Assembly (NCBI GenBank): GCA_016930915.1
Contig: JAFGFU010000033.1
Span: 41,870 to 105,869 of the forward strand
DNA: 64,000 nt
Source: Campylobacterales bacterium
Lineage (GTDB): Bacteria; Campylobacterota; Campylobacteria; Campylobacterales; Sulfurospirillaceae
Direction of reading: 5' to 3'
Below are positions 45,025 through 54,463 of the stretch, in pieces; the stretch's first letter is position 1, and every line of letters begins with the position of its first letter. Below the pieces are notes generated by a model, which had not been told where the DNA came from, made no database searches, and saw only the letters and a program-made list of their open reading frames with translations. The translations under genes were made by a program, and so were the position numbers.

Positions 45025-46281
45025 GTGAGTACACAAACACTCTATCTTATCTTTTTTGGTGGGCTTTTCCCATTAATGTTTTTAGGATACATTTTAGGCA
45101 GACAAAAGGCTATTGTGATGCGTTCGCAAGGTATTAAAATGCATTCTCAACCTGACCAATATGGTTGGTTTAGTGCGCTCTACACAGGGCTTCCTATCAT
45201 CATGATTGGTGTTTGTGGAGTATTTTTATACCTTTTTGGCTTTCGTGCCATACCTGCTTCGTTACTGGTTGCTGCCTCCTTGGGTGTGGGAGCTTTGAGT
45301 TTAGCCCTATTGATTAAAAGCATTAAGGCAAGCACAAAAGCACGTGATTTGGTCGAGGATTTGATAAATGGTATGCTTATTGGTGCTTCGTTGGTTTCGG
45401 TGTTGACGACCTTTGGTATTTTACTTTCTATTATTTTTGAAGCCTTACAATTTTTTAAGATGCAGAGCTTTTTTAATTTCCTTTTTGGCTTAGAGTGGGC
45501 GCCCGATACGGCGTTTTTAGAAGGAGCTGGAAGGGCAGACGCCCATGCGGCTGAAGCGAAGTTTGGTGCGGTGCCTATTTTTGCAGGAACGTTTTACATT
45601 ACGGTGATTGCGATGTTTGTTGCCATTCCTGTGGGTTTGCTTTCTGCCATTTTTATGTCAGAGTATGCTAGCTCAAAAGTCAGAGCGCAAGTCAAACCTT
45701 TTCTAGAGATTTTAGCGGGAATCCCCACTGTTGTTTATGGCTTTTTTGCTGCACTGACGGTGGCTCCTTTGGTAGTAAAAGTATGTAATTTTGTTGGACT
45801 CGAAGCACAGTATCAAAATGCGCTCTCTAGTGGTATTGTTATGGGTATTATGATTATTCCTTTTATCTCTTCACTCTCTGATGATGTTATCAGTTCTGTA
45901 CCTCAAAGTATGCGCAATGGTGCGTATGCTCTAGGAATGAATCAAGCAGAAACCATTCGTTTTGTTGTTCTTCCTTCTGCAATGCCTGGCATTATTGCTT
46001 CGATGCTACTAGCAGTTTCACGAGCACTTGGAGAGACGATGATTGTGGTGATGGCAGCGGGTCTTCGCCCAAATCTCACCCTTAATCCTTTAGAAGATAT
46101 GACCACTGTGACGGTGAAAATTGTGGAAGCACTCACGGGCGATCAAGAGTTTAACAACCCGCTGACGCTCTCCGCTTTTGCGCTGGGGTTGGTGCTTTTT
46201 GTGGTGACGCTGGTGATTAACATCATTTCAGTAAGTACCATCCGTAGTTTTCATAGAAAATACAAAGTTTCAACACTTTAA
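45025..46281 (+). CDS. pstC: Phosphate ABC transporter permease PstC
   Basis: 418 residues, about 100 longer at the N-terminus than E. coli PstC, with two additional TM segments before the conserved six. Permease signature EILAGIPTVVYGFFAALTVA and the loop ALGMNQAETIRFVVLPSAMPG (core ALGMNQAETIRF) contact PstB. GTG start with AAAGGAATCTG upstream. Next gene pstA begins 9 bases after the stop. Confidence 0.92.
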   Translation: MSTQTLYLIFFGGLFPLMFLGYILGRQKAIVMRSQGIKMHSQPDQYGWFSALYTGLPIIMIGVCGVFLYLFGFRAIPASLLVAASLGVGALSLALLIKSIKASTKARDLVEDLINGMLIGASLVSVLTTFGILLSIIFEALQFFKMQSFFNFLFGLEWAPDTAFLEGAGRADAHAAEAKFGAVPIFAGTFYITVIAMFVAIPVGLLSAIFMSEYASSKVRAQVKPFLEILAGIPTVVYGFFAALTVAPLVVKVCNFVGLEAQYQNALSSGIVMGIMIIPFISSLSDDVISSVPQSMRNGAYALGMNQAETIRFVVLPSAMPGIIASMLLAVSRALGETMIVVMAAGLRPNLTLNPLEDMTTVTVKIVEALTGDQEFNNPLTLSAFALGLVLFVVTLVINIISVSTIRSFHRKYKVSTL

Positions 46282-46290
46282 AGGGACGTT

Positions 46291-47460
46291 ATGCCAAACG
46301 ATAAAAACTATTTTTATATTCCGCAGATTAAAAAGCGCAATCAAAAAGCGACGTTGTTCAAAGCGACAACACTGTTAGCGATTATTTTTTCGATTTCATT
46401 TTTAATTTTCTTTTTAGTGGATATTGTAAGAGCAGGTTATCCAGCCTTTACACAAACGTATATTCAAATGGATGTGAACATCAATGAAGAGGTGGTAGAA
46501 AATCCCTACAGTGCACTTAAAGGAAAAAACCTCAAAATTGCTAGCCGTGCATGGCTTAGAGATTTACCAAATCTGATTAAAGAAAATCCTTCATGGATGA
46601 ACACGACTCAAACCTTATGGGTGCTGGCTAATTCAGAAGTAGATCAGTATGTGAAAGGCAAAGAGTCTAGAACGCATGAGAGAGAGCGTGTTTATGTGGA
46701 TGAATTAAGGGCTGATGGAAAGGTAGAGCGTAAGTTCAATACCATTTTTATGACCACAGGAGATTCTAAAATTCCTGAAAATTCGGGAATTTACGCTTCA
46801 ATTGTAGGAACGGTTTTGACCATTATTGTTACCATGGTGATTGCGTTTCCTATTGGGGTTATGACGGCAATTTATCTTGAAGAGTTTGCGCCTGATAACC
46901 GCTGGACGCAAGTGGTTGAGGTAAATATTAACAATTTAGCTGCGATTCCTTCCATTTTGTTTGGGCTATTAGGTTTGGCGATTTTTATTAACTTTTTTGG
47001 GGTGCCTAGAAGCTCTCCATTGGTTGGCGGTATGACTTTGGCGTTGATGTGTTTGCCTGTCATCATTGTGAGTTCTAAAGCTGCTCTTAAGTCTGTTCCT
47101 AGCTCTATTCGTCAAGCAGGTTTTGGTTTGGGGCTTACCAAATGGCAAATTGTGCGAGACCATGTGTTGCCTCTTGCAATGCCTGGCATTATGACAGGCT
47201 CAATTATCTCCATTGCTCATGCTTTGGGTGAAACCGCACCTTTGATTATTGTGGGCATGATAGCGTTTGTTCCTGATGCTGCAACCAGTTTTACGGATGC
47301 TTCTACGGTGTTACCTGCACAGATTTTTACATGGGCTGGAATGCCTGAGAAAGCCTATTTGGAACGAACGGCTGCTGGAATCATGGTTCTTTTAGTCGTG
47401 CTCTTATCGCTCAATGCCGTTGCGGTGTATTTACGAAGAAAATTTGAAAGGAAATGGTAA
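46291..47460 (+). CDS. pstA: Phosphate ABC transporter permease PstA
   Basis: 389 residues. TM1 at about 23-45, then an extra periplasmic loop of roughly 110 residues that is unlike the short loop of E. coli PstA, then the conserved permease domain with [19 protein letters not shown] and [21 protein letters not shown] (core [10 protein letters not shown]). Forms the channel with PstC. Its stop TAA overlaps the ATG of pstB. Confidence 0.92.
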   Translation: MPNDKNYFYIPQIKKRNQKATLFKATTLLAIIFSISFLIFFLVDIVRAGYPAFTQTYIQMDVNINEEVVENPYSALKGKNLKIASRAWLRDLPNLIKENPSWMNTTQTLWVLANSEVDQYVKGKESRTHERERVYVDELRADGKVERKFNTIFMTTGDSKIPENSGIYASIVGTVLTIIVTMVIAFPIGVMTAIYLEEFAPDNRWTQVVEVNINNLAAIPSILFGLLGLAIFINFFGVPRSSPLVGGMTLALMCLPVIIVSSKAALKSVPSSIRQAGFGLGLTKWQIVRDHVLPLAMPGIMTGSIISIAHALGETAPLIIVGMIAFVPDAATSFTDASTVLPAQIFTWAGMPEKAYLERTAAGIMVLLVVLLSLNAVAVYLRRKFERKW

Positions 47461-48281
47461 TGACAATGGAAAATGGATTTATTCAGCATGCTCTCCATGC
47501 ACAAGAGCAAGATAGTACGCAAGAGAGCATTAAAGTGCAAGTGAAAAATCTCAATCTCTTTTACGGTGAAAAACAAGCACTTAATTCCATTAATATGGAT
47601 ATTTATACCAAAAAAATCACCGCACTCATAGGACCTAGTGGCTGTGGAAAATCGACCTTTTTACGCTGTATTAATCGCATGAATGATTTGGTTCCTAGCT
47701 GTCGGGTTGAGGGGTATATTGGGGTTGATGGACATGATATTTACGATAAAGAGATTGATGTCGTTGCGGTTCGAAAACGTGTAGGTATGGTGTTTCAACA
47801 GCCCAATCCTTTCCCCAAAAGCATTTACGAAAATATCGCTTATGCACCCATTATGCATGATATTGTTAAAAAGGGTAAAGAGTGCGATGCGTTGGTGGAG
47901 CGTGCTTTAAGAGGGGCTAACCTTTGGGATGAAGTCAAAGACAAGCTCAAAGACCCAGGAACGGCGCTTTCAGGTGGTCAGCAACAGCGTTTGTGTATCG
48001 CAAGAGCTATTGCGGTTGAACCTGATGTGATTTTAATGGATGAACCAACCAGTGCGCTTGACCCCATCTCTACGGAGAAGATTGAGAATTTGATGTTGGA
48101 TTTGAAGAAGAACTATACCATTATTATCGTGACACATAACATGCAACAAGCCGCACGTATTGCGGATTATACGGCGTTTTTCCATATGGGAAATCTCATT
48201 GAGTACAGTGATGCTAAAACATTGTTTGTTAACCCGAAAGAGAAAAAAACGGAAGATTATATTACGGGTCGATTTGGGTGA
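47460..48281 (+). CDS. pstB: Phosphate ABC transporter ATPase PstB
   Basis: 273 residues from the ATG at 47460, which overlaps the pstA stop and sits 6 bases after AAAGGAAATGG; an ATG at 47454 is also in frame. Walker [11 protein letters not shown]-loop [12 protein letters not shown], signature [14 protein letters not shown], Walker [14 protein letters not shown], and the H-loop VTHNMQQA. Energises phosphate import and is the likely partner of PhoU. The next gene starts on its stop codon (TGATG). Confidence 0.95.
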   Translation: MTMENGFIQHALHAQEQDSTQESIKVQVKNLNLFYGEKQALNSINMDIYTKKITALIGPSGCGKSTFLRCINRMNDLVPSCRVEGYIGVDGHDIYDKEIDVVAVRKRVGMVFQQPNPFPKSIYENIAYAPIMHDIVKKGKECDALVERALRGANLWDEVKDKLKDPGTALSGGQQQRLCIARAIAVEPDVILMDEPTSALDPISTEKIENLMLDLKKNYTIIIVTHNMQQAARIADYTAFFHMGNLIEYSDAKTLFVNPKEKKTEDYITGRFG

Positions 48282-49204
48282 TGGCGTCTTTACATGTAAG
48301 AAAGTATGGTGCTCTTTTTTCTTCTTTTTCTAAAGGGTTAATAGCATTCGCTTTTGTGCTGAGTATGACTTTCTCACAGACGCTTAGGGCACAAGAAGTA
48401 ACTGATGCTTCTGTTTTAGGCGTTGAGCTTAGCATTGCTAAATTGCGTTTAAATTTAAAAGAGTATGTGCTTAGTCATGATGAGGCGCACTGGTTAGCCT
48501 TTGATAAAGAAGCAACACAACTTTCTTTACATCTAAATGCTATGAGCAATGATACCCATTTGTATGCGATTCACGCGATTGAAGCACTTAAAAAAGATCT
48601 TAAAAGTTATGAAGAGTACGCAAAGCAAATCGTAGCACTAGAGCGTCAAAATATTGGTATTGAAGAATCTGTTTTTTCAAAATATAGTGCTTTGCTTGAA
48701 GAGTTACCCAACAAAATTTTATTTCAATCGTTTAACGACAATGACCCCATGAGTGGCAATAGCGCAGCTTACCTATTGGATACAGTTTTAAAATACAAAA
48801 TCTCAGTCGCCTCGTATGCCCTTCACAATGACTCTTTTTCGCTGATTCGTGCACGAGAACTCAAAGGTGAAGTCGATAAACATGCCAGTAAAATCGAAGT
48901 GGTTGTGGACAATAAAGAGAGTTTAAAACGCATTAAGCAGTTTAAGGAAGCCTTTGTTTTATATGCAGGAGGTTTTGAAGTTATTGCAGAAAATACAGAA
49001 AAGAAAAAAACCTTACTTGCAAAATCTTTCGATGAAATTTTCCCTCGTATGATGCACAATACCCTAGAGCTTCATCAACTTATGCAAACCCATTTAGATA
49101 CAGACAGTCGCAATAGTGGAATTTCGTATTTACTTTTTAGCCTTTTTGTAGGATTGAGCTTTTTCATTGGTTTTGGTATCGCTTTTTTTCTGCGTAAAAA
49201 GTAG
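48281..49204 (+). CDS. Receptor-like sensor domain protein without output domain, last gene of the pst operon
   Basis: 307 residues, function unknown. N-terminal hydrophobic segment (about 18-37) ends like a signal peptide at LRAQE, or may be TM1. Residues 40-280 are almost entirely helical and soluble, as in the periplasmic helical-bundle modules of chemoreceptors and kinases. A second TM lies at about 283-304, and the protein stops after the short basic RKK end. There is no HAMP, kinase or MCP domain. The ATG overlaps the pstB stop, so it is co-translated with the phosphate transporter; coupling to phosphate sensing is an inference. The second to sixth codons are the palindrome TTTACATGTAAG. 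Confidence 0.7.
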   Translation: MASLHVRKYGALFSSFSKGLIAFAFVLSMTFSQTLRAQEVTDASVLGVELSIAKLRLNLKEYVLSHDEAHWLAFDKEATQLSLHLNAMSNDTHLYAIHAIEALKKDLKSYEEYAKQIVALERQNIGIEESVFSKYSALLEELPNKILFQSFNDNDPMSGNSAAYLLDTVLKYKISVASYALHNDSFSLIRARELKGEVDKHASKIEVVVDNKESLKRIKQFKEAFVLYAGGFEVIAENTEKKKTLLAKSFDEIFPRMMHNTLELHQLMQTHLDTDSRNSGISYLLFSLFVGLSFFIGFGIAFFLRKK

Positions 49205-49224
49205 GTGTGGTTTTACATGTAACA

Positions 49225-49509
49225 CTATTTTTGGTAGATATTTCCTCTAAAATCAATGGCATTGACAGAAACTACGATAATTGAGCCATTTTCATCGACT
49301 CTAAAAACGATGCGTACATTGCCTTTACGGATACGATAAAGTCCTTTTTCGCCTTTCATGGCTTTGATATCGATAGCTTCAATAGAGAGTTTATAAAGCT
49401 TTTTAATCCCCTTAATGAGCAGTGCGTCGCTTTCATCTTGGGAAAGTGTCTGTTTGTTTTTTTCAAAAAAAGAGAGCGAAGCTTTGGAGTAAACTATTTC
49501 AACCCTCAT
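49225..49509 (-). CDS. RelE/ParE-superfamily toxin
   Basis: 94 residues: the strand-helix-helix-strand pattern of the superfamily with KGEKGLYRIRKGNVRIVFRV, cited by its core GLYRIRKGNVRIVFR, carrying the basic residues that normally cut ribosome-bound mRNA. Overlaps the upstream antitoxin gene by 4 bases, the usual order for such pairs. Which subfamily (RelE, HigB, ParE) it belongs to is not decidable by eye. Confidence 0.8.
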   Translation of the reverse strand: MRVEIVYSKASLSFFEKNKQTLSQDESDALLIKGIKKLYKLSIEAIDIKAMKGEKGLYRIRKGNVRIVFRVDENGSIIVVSVNAIDFRGNIYQK

Positions 49510-49715
49510 AGCGTATAGCTTCGCTTTGACTCAGGTACTAACGTTTGGGTTTCTTCGTTTTGGAGTAGCGCTTTTATCTCGGTCTCTTCTTCTTGTGACA
49601 TGTAGCCAACTTCAAAAGGGTCTATAACTTGCACTTTTTCTTTAGGTAGGAGCGATAAAAAAGCTTTGATTTGCTCAAAAACACCATCGTCGGTTTTTAA
49701 AAGTAGGGTTTGCAT
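49506..49715 (-). CDS. Antitoxin of the adjacent RelE-type toxin
   Basis: 69 residues, highly acidic, with an N-terminal short strand-helix region (MQTLLLKTDDGVFEQIKAF) and a flexible end (YMSQEEETEIKALL) of the type that wraps the toxin. No clear DNA-binding motif can be named. AAGAGGAGC lies upstream of the ATG. It is placed between the type III restriction gene and the toxin, in a likely defence/stabilisation cluster. Confidence 0.75.
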   Translation of the reverse strand: MQTLLLKTDDGVFEQIKAFLSLLPKEKVQVIDPFEVGYMSQEEETEIKALLQNEETQTLVPESKRSYTL

Positions 49716-49787
49716 CAGTAGCTCCTCTTGATTTTAACTATTGTAGCAAAAAAGAGCTATGAAGAGGGTTCCCTGTGTGGAATTATC

Positions 49788-52334
49788 TTACAATGTTTTT
49801 CCCCACGCCTCTTTAAATTCATTTTCTCGCTGATAGGTATAAAATGGTAGTCCGATGATTTTGAGATGTTCTTTATCAACCAATAGACCTTCATTTTCTT
49901 CTACAACCGCAAGTTCTGCTAAGTTTTGTAAAAATGACTCTTTCCACGCATCCAGTAGTCTTAATTGCTCACCTTTAGGCTCAATAAACACTTGCAATAC
50001 TCTATCCTCTTTTGTGGTAAGCAGTAAAATAAAATCAGGCTCAAACCTTCTGCCGTTATTTTCAAAACTGTAAATCCAGTAGGCTTTTTCATTGCGGATG
50101 AGTTTAATGTCTTCGTATTTATTTTTCAAGTCATTGATGTGGGTATTTAAAAAGTGGATAAACTCCATCTCTTCGCTTGTGCCATAATTTTCATCAAACA
50201 CATACCAATCAACAACGGAGACATCCAAGGGTTTTTCATAATGTTTAAGCCCTTTTGCATTGGGTTTGAGTTTTGTTTTAAGGGGAACGTCTCTAAGTCT
50301 TTCACGAAGGGGAACGGTAAAAAACTCTCTGCTTCCCTCAAAGTCTCGGTCATTTTTAAGTATCTCTTTTTTGGTATTTTCTAAAACTTTCATAAACGCA
50401 TGGCGTTTTTCATACTCGCTTAAGATGGGGTTTTCCACATCGCTTTGTACATTCCACTCTAAATTTCCAAGATAATTTTCATGACTTAAAAATTCATCAA
50501 TAGATTTTAGCTTTGGAAAGAATTTTTTGAGATTTGCAAAATGGAAAAAGTCTAGTTTATTGAGTCCACTTCGCAATGTAAAAGGTGAAATATCGCCTAT
50601 TTTGAGTTTACATGTAAAGCCATTTTGCGGTGTTGCTTCTGTCTCATTTTCATCAAATCCTACCGATAAAACAGCACTATTCATGCACTTCATCACAGGA
50701 TTGACATTGCCAAAGTTTGGGATGTAGCTTCTAATCCCATCAAAATTGCTTTTATCAACGGCTTTTTGTTGATTGACGGCAATGCCACCTTGTAAAAAGT
50801 AAGGGTGAGTTTTAAAACTCTCTTTGAGCCTCATCGTTACCGTGGTCTCATCTTCCTCATCGAAATCAGCGATACCACTTTTGGTAAGTTCTTCTTTGAT
50901 GACTTTGATGTAACGGTTTTCATTGATGGAGTGAAACATCATCTCTTCAAGCATTCTGAGTTCATGGCTTAGGTCGTTGTCAAATTTGCGTTTGTAGCGT
51001 TCATCGCCCTCTAAACTAAAAGGATAGTACCTAGCCCCACGCCCTATGAGTTGGGCTTCTTTGGTGGTGGTTGTATTTTTCTTTTGTGGTGCTTCATCCA
51101 GTTTGACGATGTCAAAAAGATTGAGTACGTCCCAGCCTTCATTGAGTATTTCAACGGCAAAAATGGCACGGATGTGATTGTGTGGTGCTTCCATTTCATT
51201 GAGGTTTTTAAGGGTTACCTCTTTGTCAGCAGATGTACCATAAATCAAAACCGTTTTATCTTTGTCAAATGCATGTTTTAAACGGCTCGTAAAATCGTTT
51301 ACATGTAAAAGTGTTTCGTGCATTTTGGCGATGATGGAAACATGTTTGGAGTGCTCTAAAATGTGTGTTACATGCTTTGGTTCAAGCTTTTCAATAAGGG
51401 TACAAAAGAGTGCGTAATTTTCATCTGCTTGTTTGGTACTTTTGCTTTTAAACATCACCACAGGCTTTAAAGCAATGCCATGTTTTTCAGCGATAATTTT
51501 TCGATACTCGCTTATCATGATGGCTTGAAGCATACGAAGTGCTTTGTCATCCAGTGTTTCGTAGATGCTAAAGTTGCTTGAAAGTAGGCTTACTTCTTTA
51601 GAGTATTTATCTTCTCGAAACTTTTTAAGCGGATAGTCGTAGATGATTTTGTCATCATAATAGTGATTGTTTAGGCGTGCGGTGGCGGTAAATTCGAGTA
51701 AGATATTGTCACTATTGGTTTTTAAAAGGGTTTGTACGGTTTTCCACCATGTGCGTTCGTTGTCGTTTTCATTGTCCAAATGGTGTGCTTCATCGGCGAT
51801 GAGAACGAGCTTTTTATCTTTAAAATCGCTGTACGTGATGCCATTTTCTTTAAGGGTCGTCAGGCTTACATGTAAACCTTGAACGGTGGTAAAAAAGAGG
51901 TTAATATCACTCTCTTTGGCTTCTTCAAAACTACTCTGAATAAGGTTAATGGAAACTTCTTTGGCATGAATGGTTATTTTTGGCTTAAAAAGATACTTGG
52001 CAGATAAAGCATTAGCTAAGTTCTCTTTGGTTTTTAAAATGATATTTTGCGTGTTTACAAAAAAGAGAAAGTTACGATAACCTCGTGCGTAAAGCTCCAA
52101 AATAGTACTGGCGATAAGCATCGTTTTTCCGCTTCCCGTTGCCATGTGAAAGAGTAAGTGTTTTGGTTTTACGGGTGCATAATTTTGATTGGTAAGGTAA
52201 AAAAGAAAATTTTGTAAGGCTTTTGTTTGATATTCTCGTAAATCATGTTTTAAATTTTCATTGATGTAAAAAGGCAATTCGGGGCGAGGTACAAACTTAA
52301 ATGCACTCTCTATCTCTTCAAAAAGTAGTGCCAT
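49788..52334 (-). CDS. Type III restriction enzyme, Res subunit
   Basis: 848 residues. SF2 helicase/translocase with Walker A MATGSGKT (64-71), DEAH box ADEAHH near 180 and motif VI-like QLIGRGARYYPF; C-terminal endonuclease of the PD-(D/E)xK type, EPDFILLL followed by IEPKG. It cuts DNA lacking the Mod methylation, requiring two inverted target sites in known systems. Overlaps the mod gene (shared base at 52334), and needs Mod for recognition. It contains four of the window's TTACATGTAA palindromes or near-copies, so it is not freshly acquired by that measure. Full length, no frameshift seen. Confidence 0.92.
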   Translation of the reverse strand: MALLFEEIESAFKFVPRPELPFYINENLKHDLREYQTKALQNFLFYLTNQNYAPVKPKHLLFHMATGSGKTMLIASTILELYARGYRNFLFFVNTQNIILKTKENLANALSAKYLFKPKITIHAKEVSINLIQSSFEEAKESDINLFFTTVQGLHVSLTTLKENGITYSDFKDKKLVLIADEAHHLDNENDNERTWWKTVQTLLKTNSDNILLEFTATARLNNHYYDDKIIYDYPLKKFREDKYSKEVSLLSSNFSIYETLDDKALRMLQAIMISEYRKIIAEKHGIALKPVVMFKSKSTKQADENYALFCTLIEKLEPKHVTHILEHSKHVSIIAKMHETLLHVNDFTSRLKHAFDKDKTVLIYGTSADKEVTLKNLNEMEAPHNHIRAIFAVEILNEGWDVLNLFDIVKLDEAPQKKNTTTTKEAQLIGRGARYYPFSLEGDERYKRKFDNDLSHELRMLEEMMFHSINENRYIKVIKEELTKSGIADFDEEDETTVTMRLKESFKTHPYFLQGGIAVNQQKAVDKSNFDGIRSYIPNFGNVNPVMKCMNSAVLSVGFDENETEATPQNGFTCKLKIGDISPFTLRSGLNKLDFFHFANLKKFFPKLKSIDEFLSHENYLGNLEWNVQSDVENPILSEYEKRHAFMKVLENTKKEILKNDRDFEGSREFFTVPLRERLRDVPLKTKLKPNAKGLKHYEKPLDVSVVDWYVFDENYGTSEEMEFIHFLNTHINDLKNKYEDIKLIRNEKAYWIYSFENNGRRFEPDFILLLTTKEDRVLQVFIEPKGEQLRLLDAWKESFLQNLAELAVVEENEGLLVDKEHLKIIGLPFYTYQRENEFKEAWGKTL

Positions 52335-54067
52335 TACTCTACTCCGTAAAACTGTTTATTGAGGGCTTTTTCACTTTCACTTATGCCATAGATTTCATCA
52401 TCCATTTCGCCTAAAGGAAGGTAGCGCATATTTTGATTGAGTGCTCCGATAGTGTCTGCTTCGTTAAAAGTGTCGATGGTTTTGAGTTCAGCGTAAACAA
52501 ATGAGCCTCCGCCTTTCCATTCCACTGCTTTGCTGATACCTCCTTGCTCTCCTTCGATGACTTTTTTCATGCGTTCTACAGCGATGGTTTCGATGTAGTC
52601 CATCTGCTCTATGCCGATGTAACGACGGTTCATTTTATGGGCAACCGCACATGTTGTGCCACTGCCTAAATGGTAGTCTAGGACTATGTCGTTTTCTTGA
52701 GTAGAGATTTCAATAATTCTTTTAATTAATGCTTCTGGTTTTGGATAATCAAATGTTTTCCCCCCAAAAAGAGCTATATTCTCTTTTCCTCCAGCTTTTG
52801 TTGTCATTCCTTTACCTTTTAAAAGAGTACTGGGTTTGGAACCTTCAACTTCATCTGATAAAAAAGATTTGACATAAGGCGTTTTCTTGGAATTAACAAA
52901 AATTCGACCTTCGTTCAGAAATGTATCAAGTGTTGTTTGTGGCATATAGCCTTCCCAGTTCAAGGTAGTTCCATCTTTTAAAGGAATAACTAAGTTATAA
53001 TCTTTCTGTTTACTTAAATTGATTAATTGAAAGGGTTCACCATCTTTGTAAGGCTTTAAAGGTTCAGTTACTAAGTTTTCTTCGGGAAGCTTGGAGATAT
53101 GTCTTGAAATGTCTTTTTCATCAAGTTCAATATTGAAATTTTTATTATTTTTTGTAAAAAATAAAATGTAATCATGATGAATACCGATAAATGGACTGTC
53201 ATTACCTCCTTCTTTACCTTTTTCCCAAATTAAACAAGAAATAAAGTTTCTACTTTCAAAAATTTCTTCCATAAGAATTTGTAAATATGAAAATTCAGCA
53301 TTGTCACATGAGACAAAAATAGAGCCTTCATCTTTTAATAAATCAAATGCAATTTCTAATCGATTTTTCATAAACGTAAGCCATGTTGAGTGATTAAAGC
53401 GGTCATTATATTTGAAACTATCTTTCTTATTAGCTTTTAATCTTTTTCTATTGTATGGTGGGTCGATGTAGATGAGCTTGATTTGTCCTGCGTAGCGTTG
53501 CTTTAAACTGTGTAAAGCTAAAAGGTTGTTGCCTTTGAGGATGAGGTTGTCATTCATTGAGAGAGTCTTTGGAGTGCTTTGTCCGTTGGTGTCAAATTTG
53601 CTGATATTGGTCAGCACTTTTGGCTCAAATAAACGGTCGATTTCCTCTTTGCTGATGATGGCGTTGTAAAATACCTCTTTTTTAGAAGCTTCTTCGTTGC
53701 TCATTCCCCCTTCAAGTACACAGTCTTTATAGGGAAAAGCAAGGACGACATCGTCACATTTTTTGATGAAACTGTCTTTTTTTATCAAGCCTATTTTATT
53801 GGAGTAGCTGGTATAGGAGTGGTCAAAGTACTCTTTGGCATTGAAAAAATCATAAAGCTTGTTTTGATTAAGTACATAAGCTTCTTCGATAACATCAAAA
53901 AAATGGCTTTTGGTTACTTCATTTTGAAGCAAAATCGTGATGAAGTTTTTGTCTAGCTTTTCGATAGCTTCAAAAATTTTACCTGTTAAAAATTCGCCCT
54001 CACTGCTTGTAAACTCGGTATCTTTAAAAATGGTTTTAATCTGCTCATACAGTGGAAATGTAGTCAT
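52334..54067 (-). CDS. Type III DNA methyltransferase, Mod subunit
   Basis: 577 residues. Adenine-N6 methyltransferase of the beta class: catalytic DPPYN at 202-206 precedes the SAM motif LDYHLGSGTT near 485. The region between (about 280-460) is the variable target-recognition domain and is visibly more AT-rich than its flanks (52.7-53.4 kb), typical for modular TRDs. No simple-sequence repeat that could cause phase variation is found in the gene. Transcribed with res; the promoter must be in the 139-base gap toward the divergent HTH gene. The target sequence cannot be read off. Confidence 0.93.
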   Translation of the reverse strand: MTTFPLYEQIKTIFKDTEFTSSEGEFLTGKIFEAIEKLDKNFITILLQNEVTKSHFFDVIEEAYVLNQNKLYDFFNAKEYFDHSYTSYSNKIGLIKKDSFIKKCDDVVLAFPYKDCVLEGGMSNEEASKKEVFYNAIISKEEIDRLFEPKVLTNISKFDTNGQSTPKTLSMNDNLILKGNNLLALHSLKQRYAGQIKLIYIDPPYNRKRLKANKKDSFKYNDRFNHSTWLTFMKNRLEIAFDLLKDEGSIFVSCDNAEFSYLQILMEEIFESRNFISCLIWEKGKEGGNDSPFIGIHHDYILFFTKNNKNFNIELDEKDISRHISKLPEENLVTEPLKPYKDGEPFQLINLSKQKDYNLVIPLKDGTTLNWEGYMPQTTLDTFLNEGRIFVNSKKTPYVKSFLSDEVEGSKPSTLLKGKGMTTKAGGKENIALFGGKTFDYPKPEALIKRIIEISTQENDIVLDYHLGSGTTCAVAHKMNRRYIGIEQMDYIETIAVERMKKVIEGEQGGISKAVEWKGGGSFVYAELKTIDTFNEADTIGALNQNMRYLPLGEMDDEIYGISESEKALNKQFYGVE

Positions 54068-54206
54068 TATTTTGCTCTTTTGGAAGTTTTATAGAAAATA
54101 TATTTTCTATTTTAGGAGAAACTAGCAAAATATTTGCTTTTAATGCTTATTATTAGCAAAATTATTGCGAATTTGATTTGTAGATAGTTTTGTGTACATT
54201 TTTTTT

Positions 54207-54398
54207 ATGAAACTGACACAACAAGATATGGCACGAATCCTTGGCATTACTCCCATGACCCTTCGCAACTGGCGCAAGGAAAAACCCAATTTGTACAAAA
54301 TCATCATGCAAGGCTTTGCGTTTGAAGAGGCGATAGAAAGTGCCAAAGAGAATTATGAAAAGTTAGAAGCCCTCAAAGAAAAAGTGAGTAAAAAATAG
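54207..54398 (+). CDS. Small helix-turn-helix protein
   Basis: 63 residues from ATG 54207; the longer GTG-started version at 54192 would translate the T-tract. An HTH of the XRE/transposase-like type is seen at TQQDMARILGITPMTLRNWR (residues about 4-23), followed by a charged helical tail. It is divergent from mod and could be a controller of the restriction system, but no C-protein box was found. An eight-T tract ends right before the ATG (54199-54206), so no classical RBS is present. A GTTACATGTAAC palindrome follows the stop. Confidence 0.6.
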   Translation: MKLTQQDMARILGITPMTLRNWRKEKPNLYKIIMQGFAFEEAIESAKENYEKLEALKEKVSKK

Positions 54399-54463
54399 CG
54401 TTACATGTAACGCCAAAACGGAACTAAAAATGCTTGTACCGCTTGACATGAAAAGGGGTTTGG

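Noticed and set aside
48281..49204. Frameshifted chemoreceptor
   Set aside because: The 20 bases after the stop lead straight into the toxin gene; no signalling-domain remnants in any frame.
52334..54067. Phase-variable repeat in mod
   Set aside because: No tetra- or pentanucleotide repeat and no long G tract in the gene.
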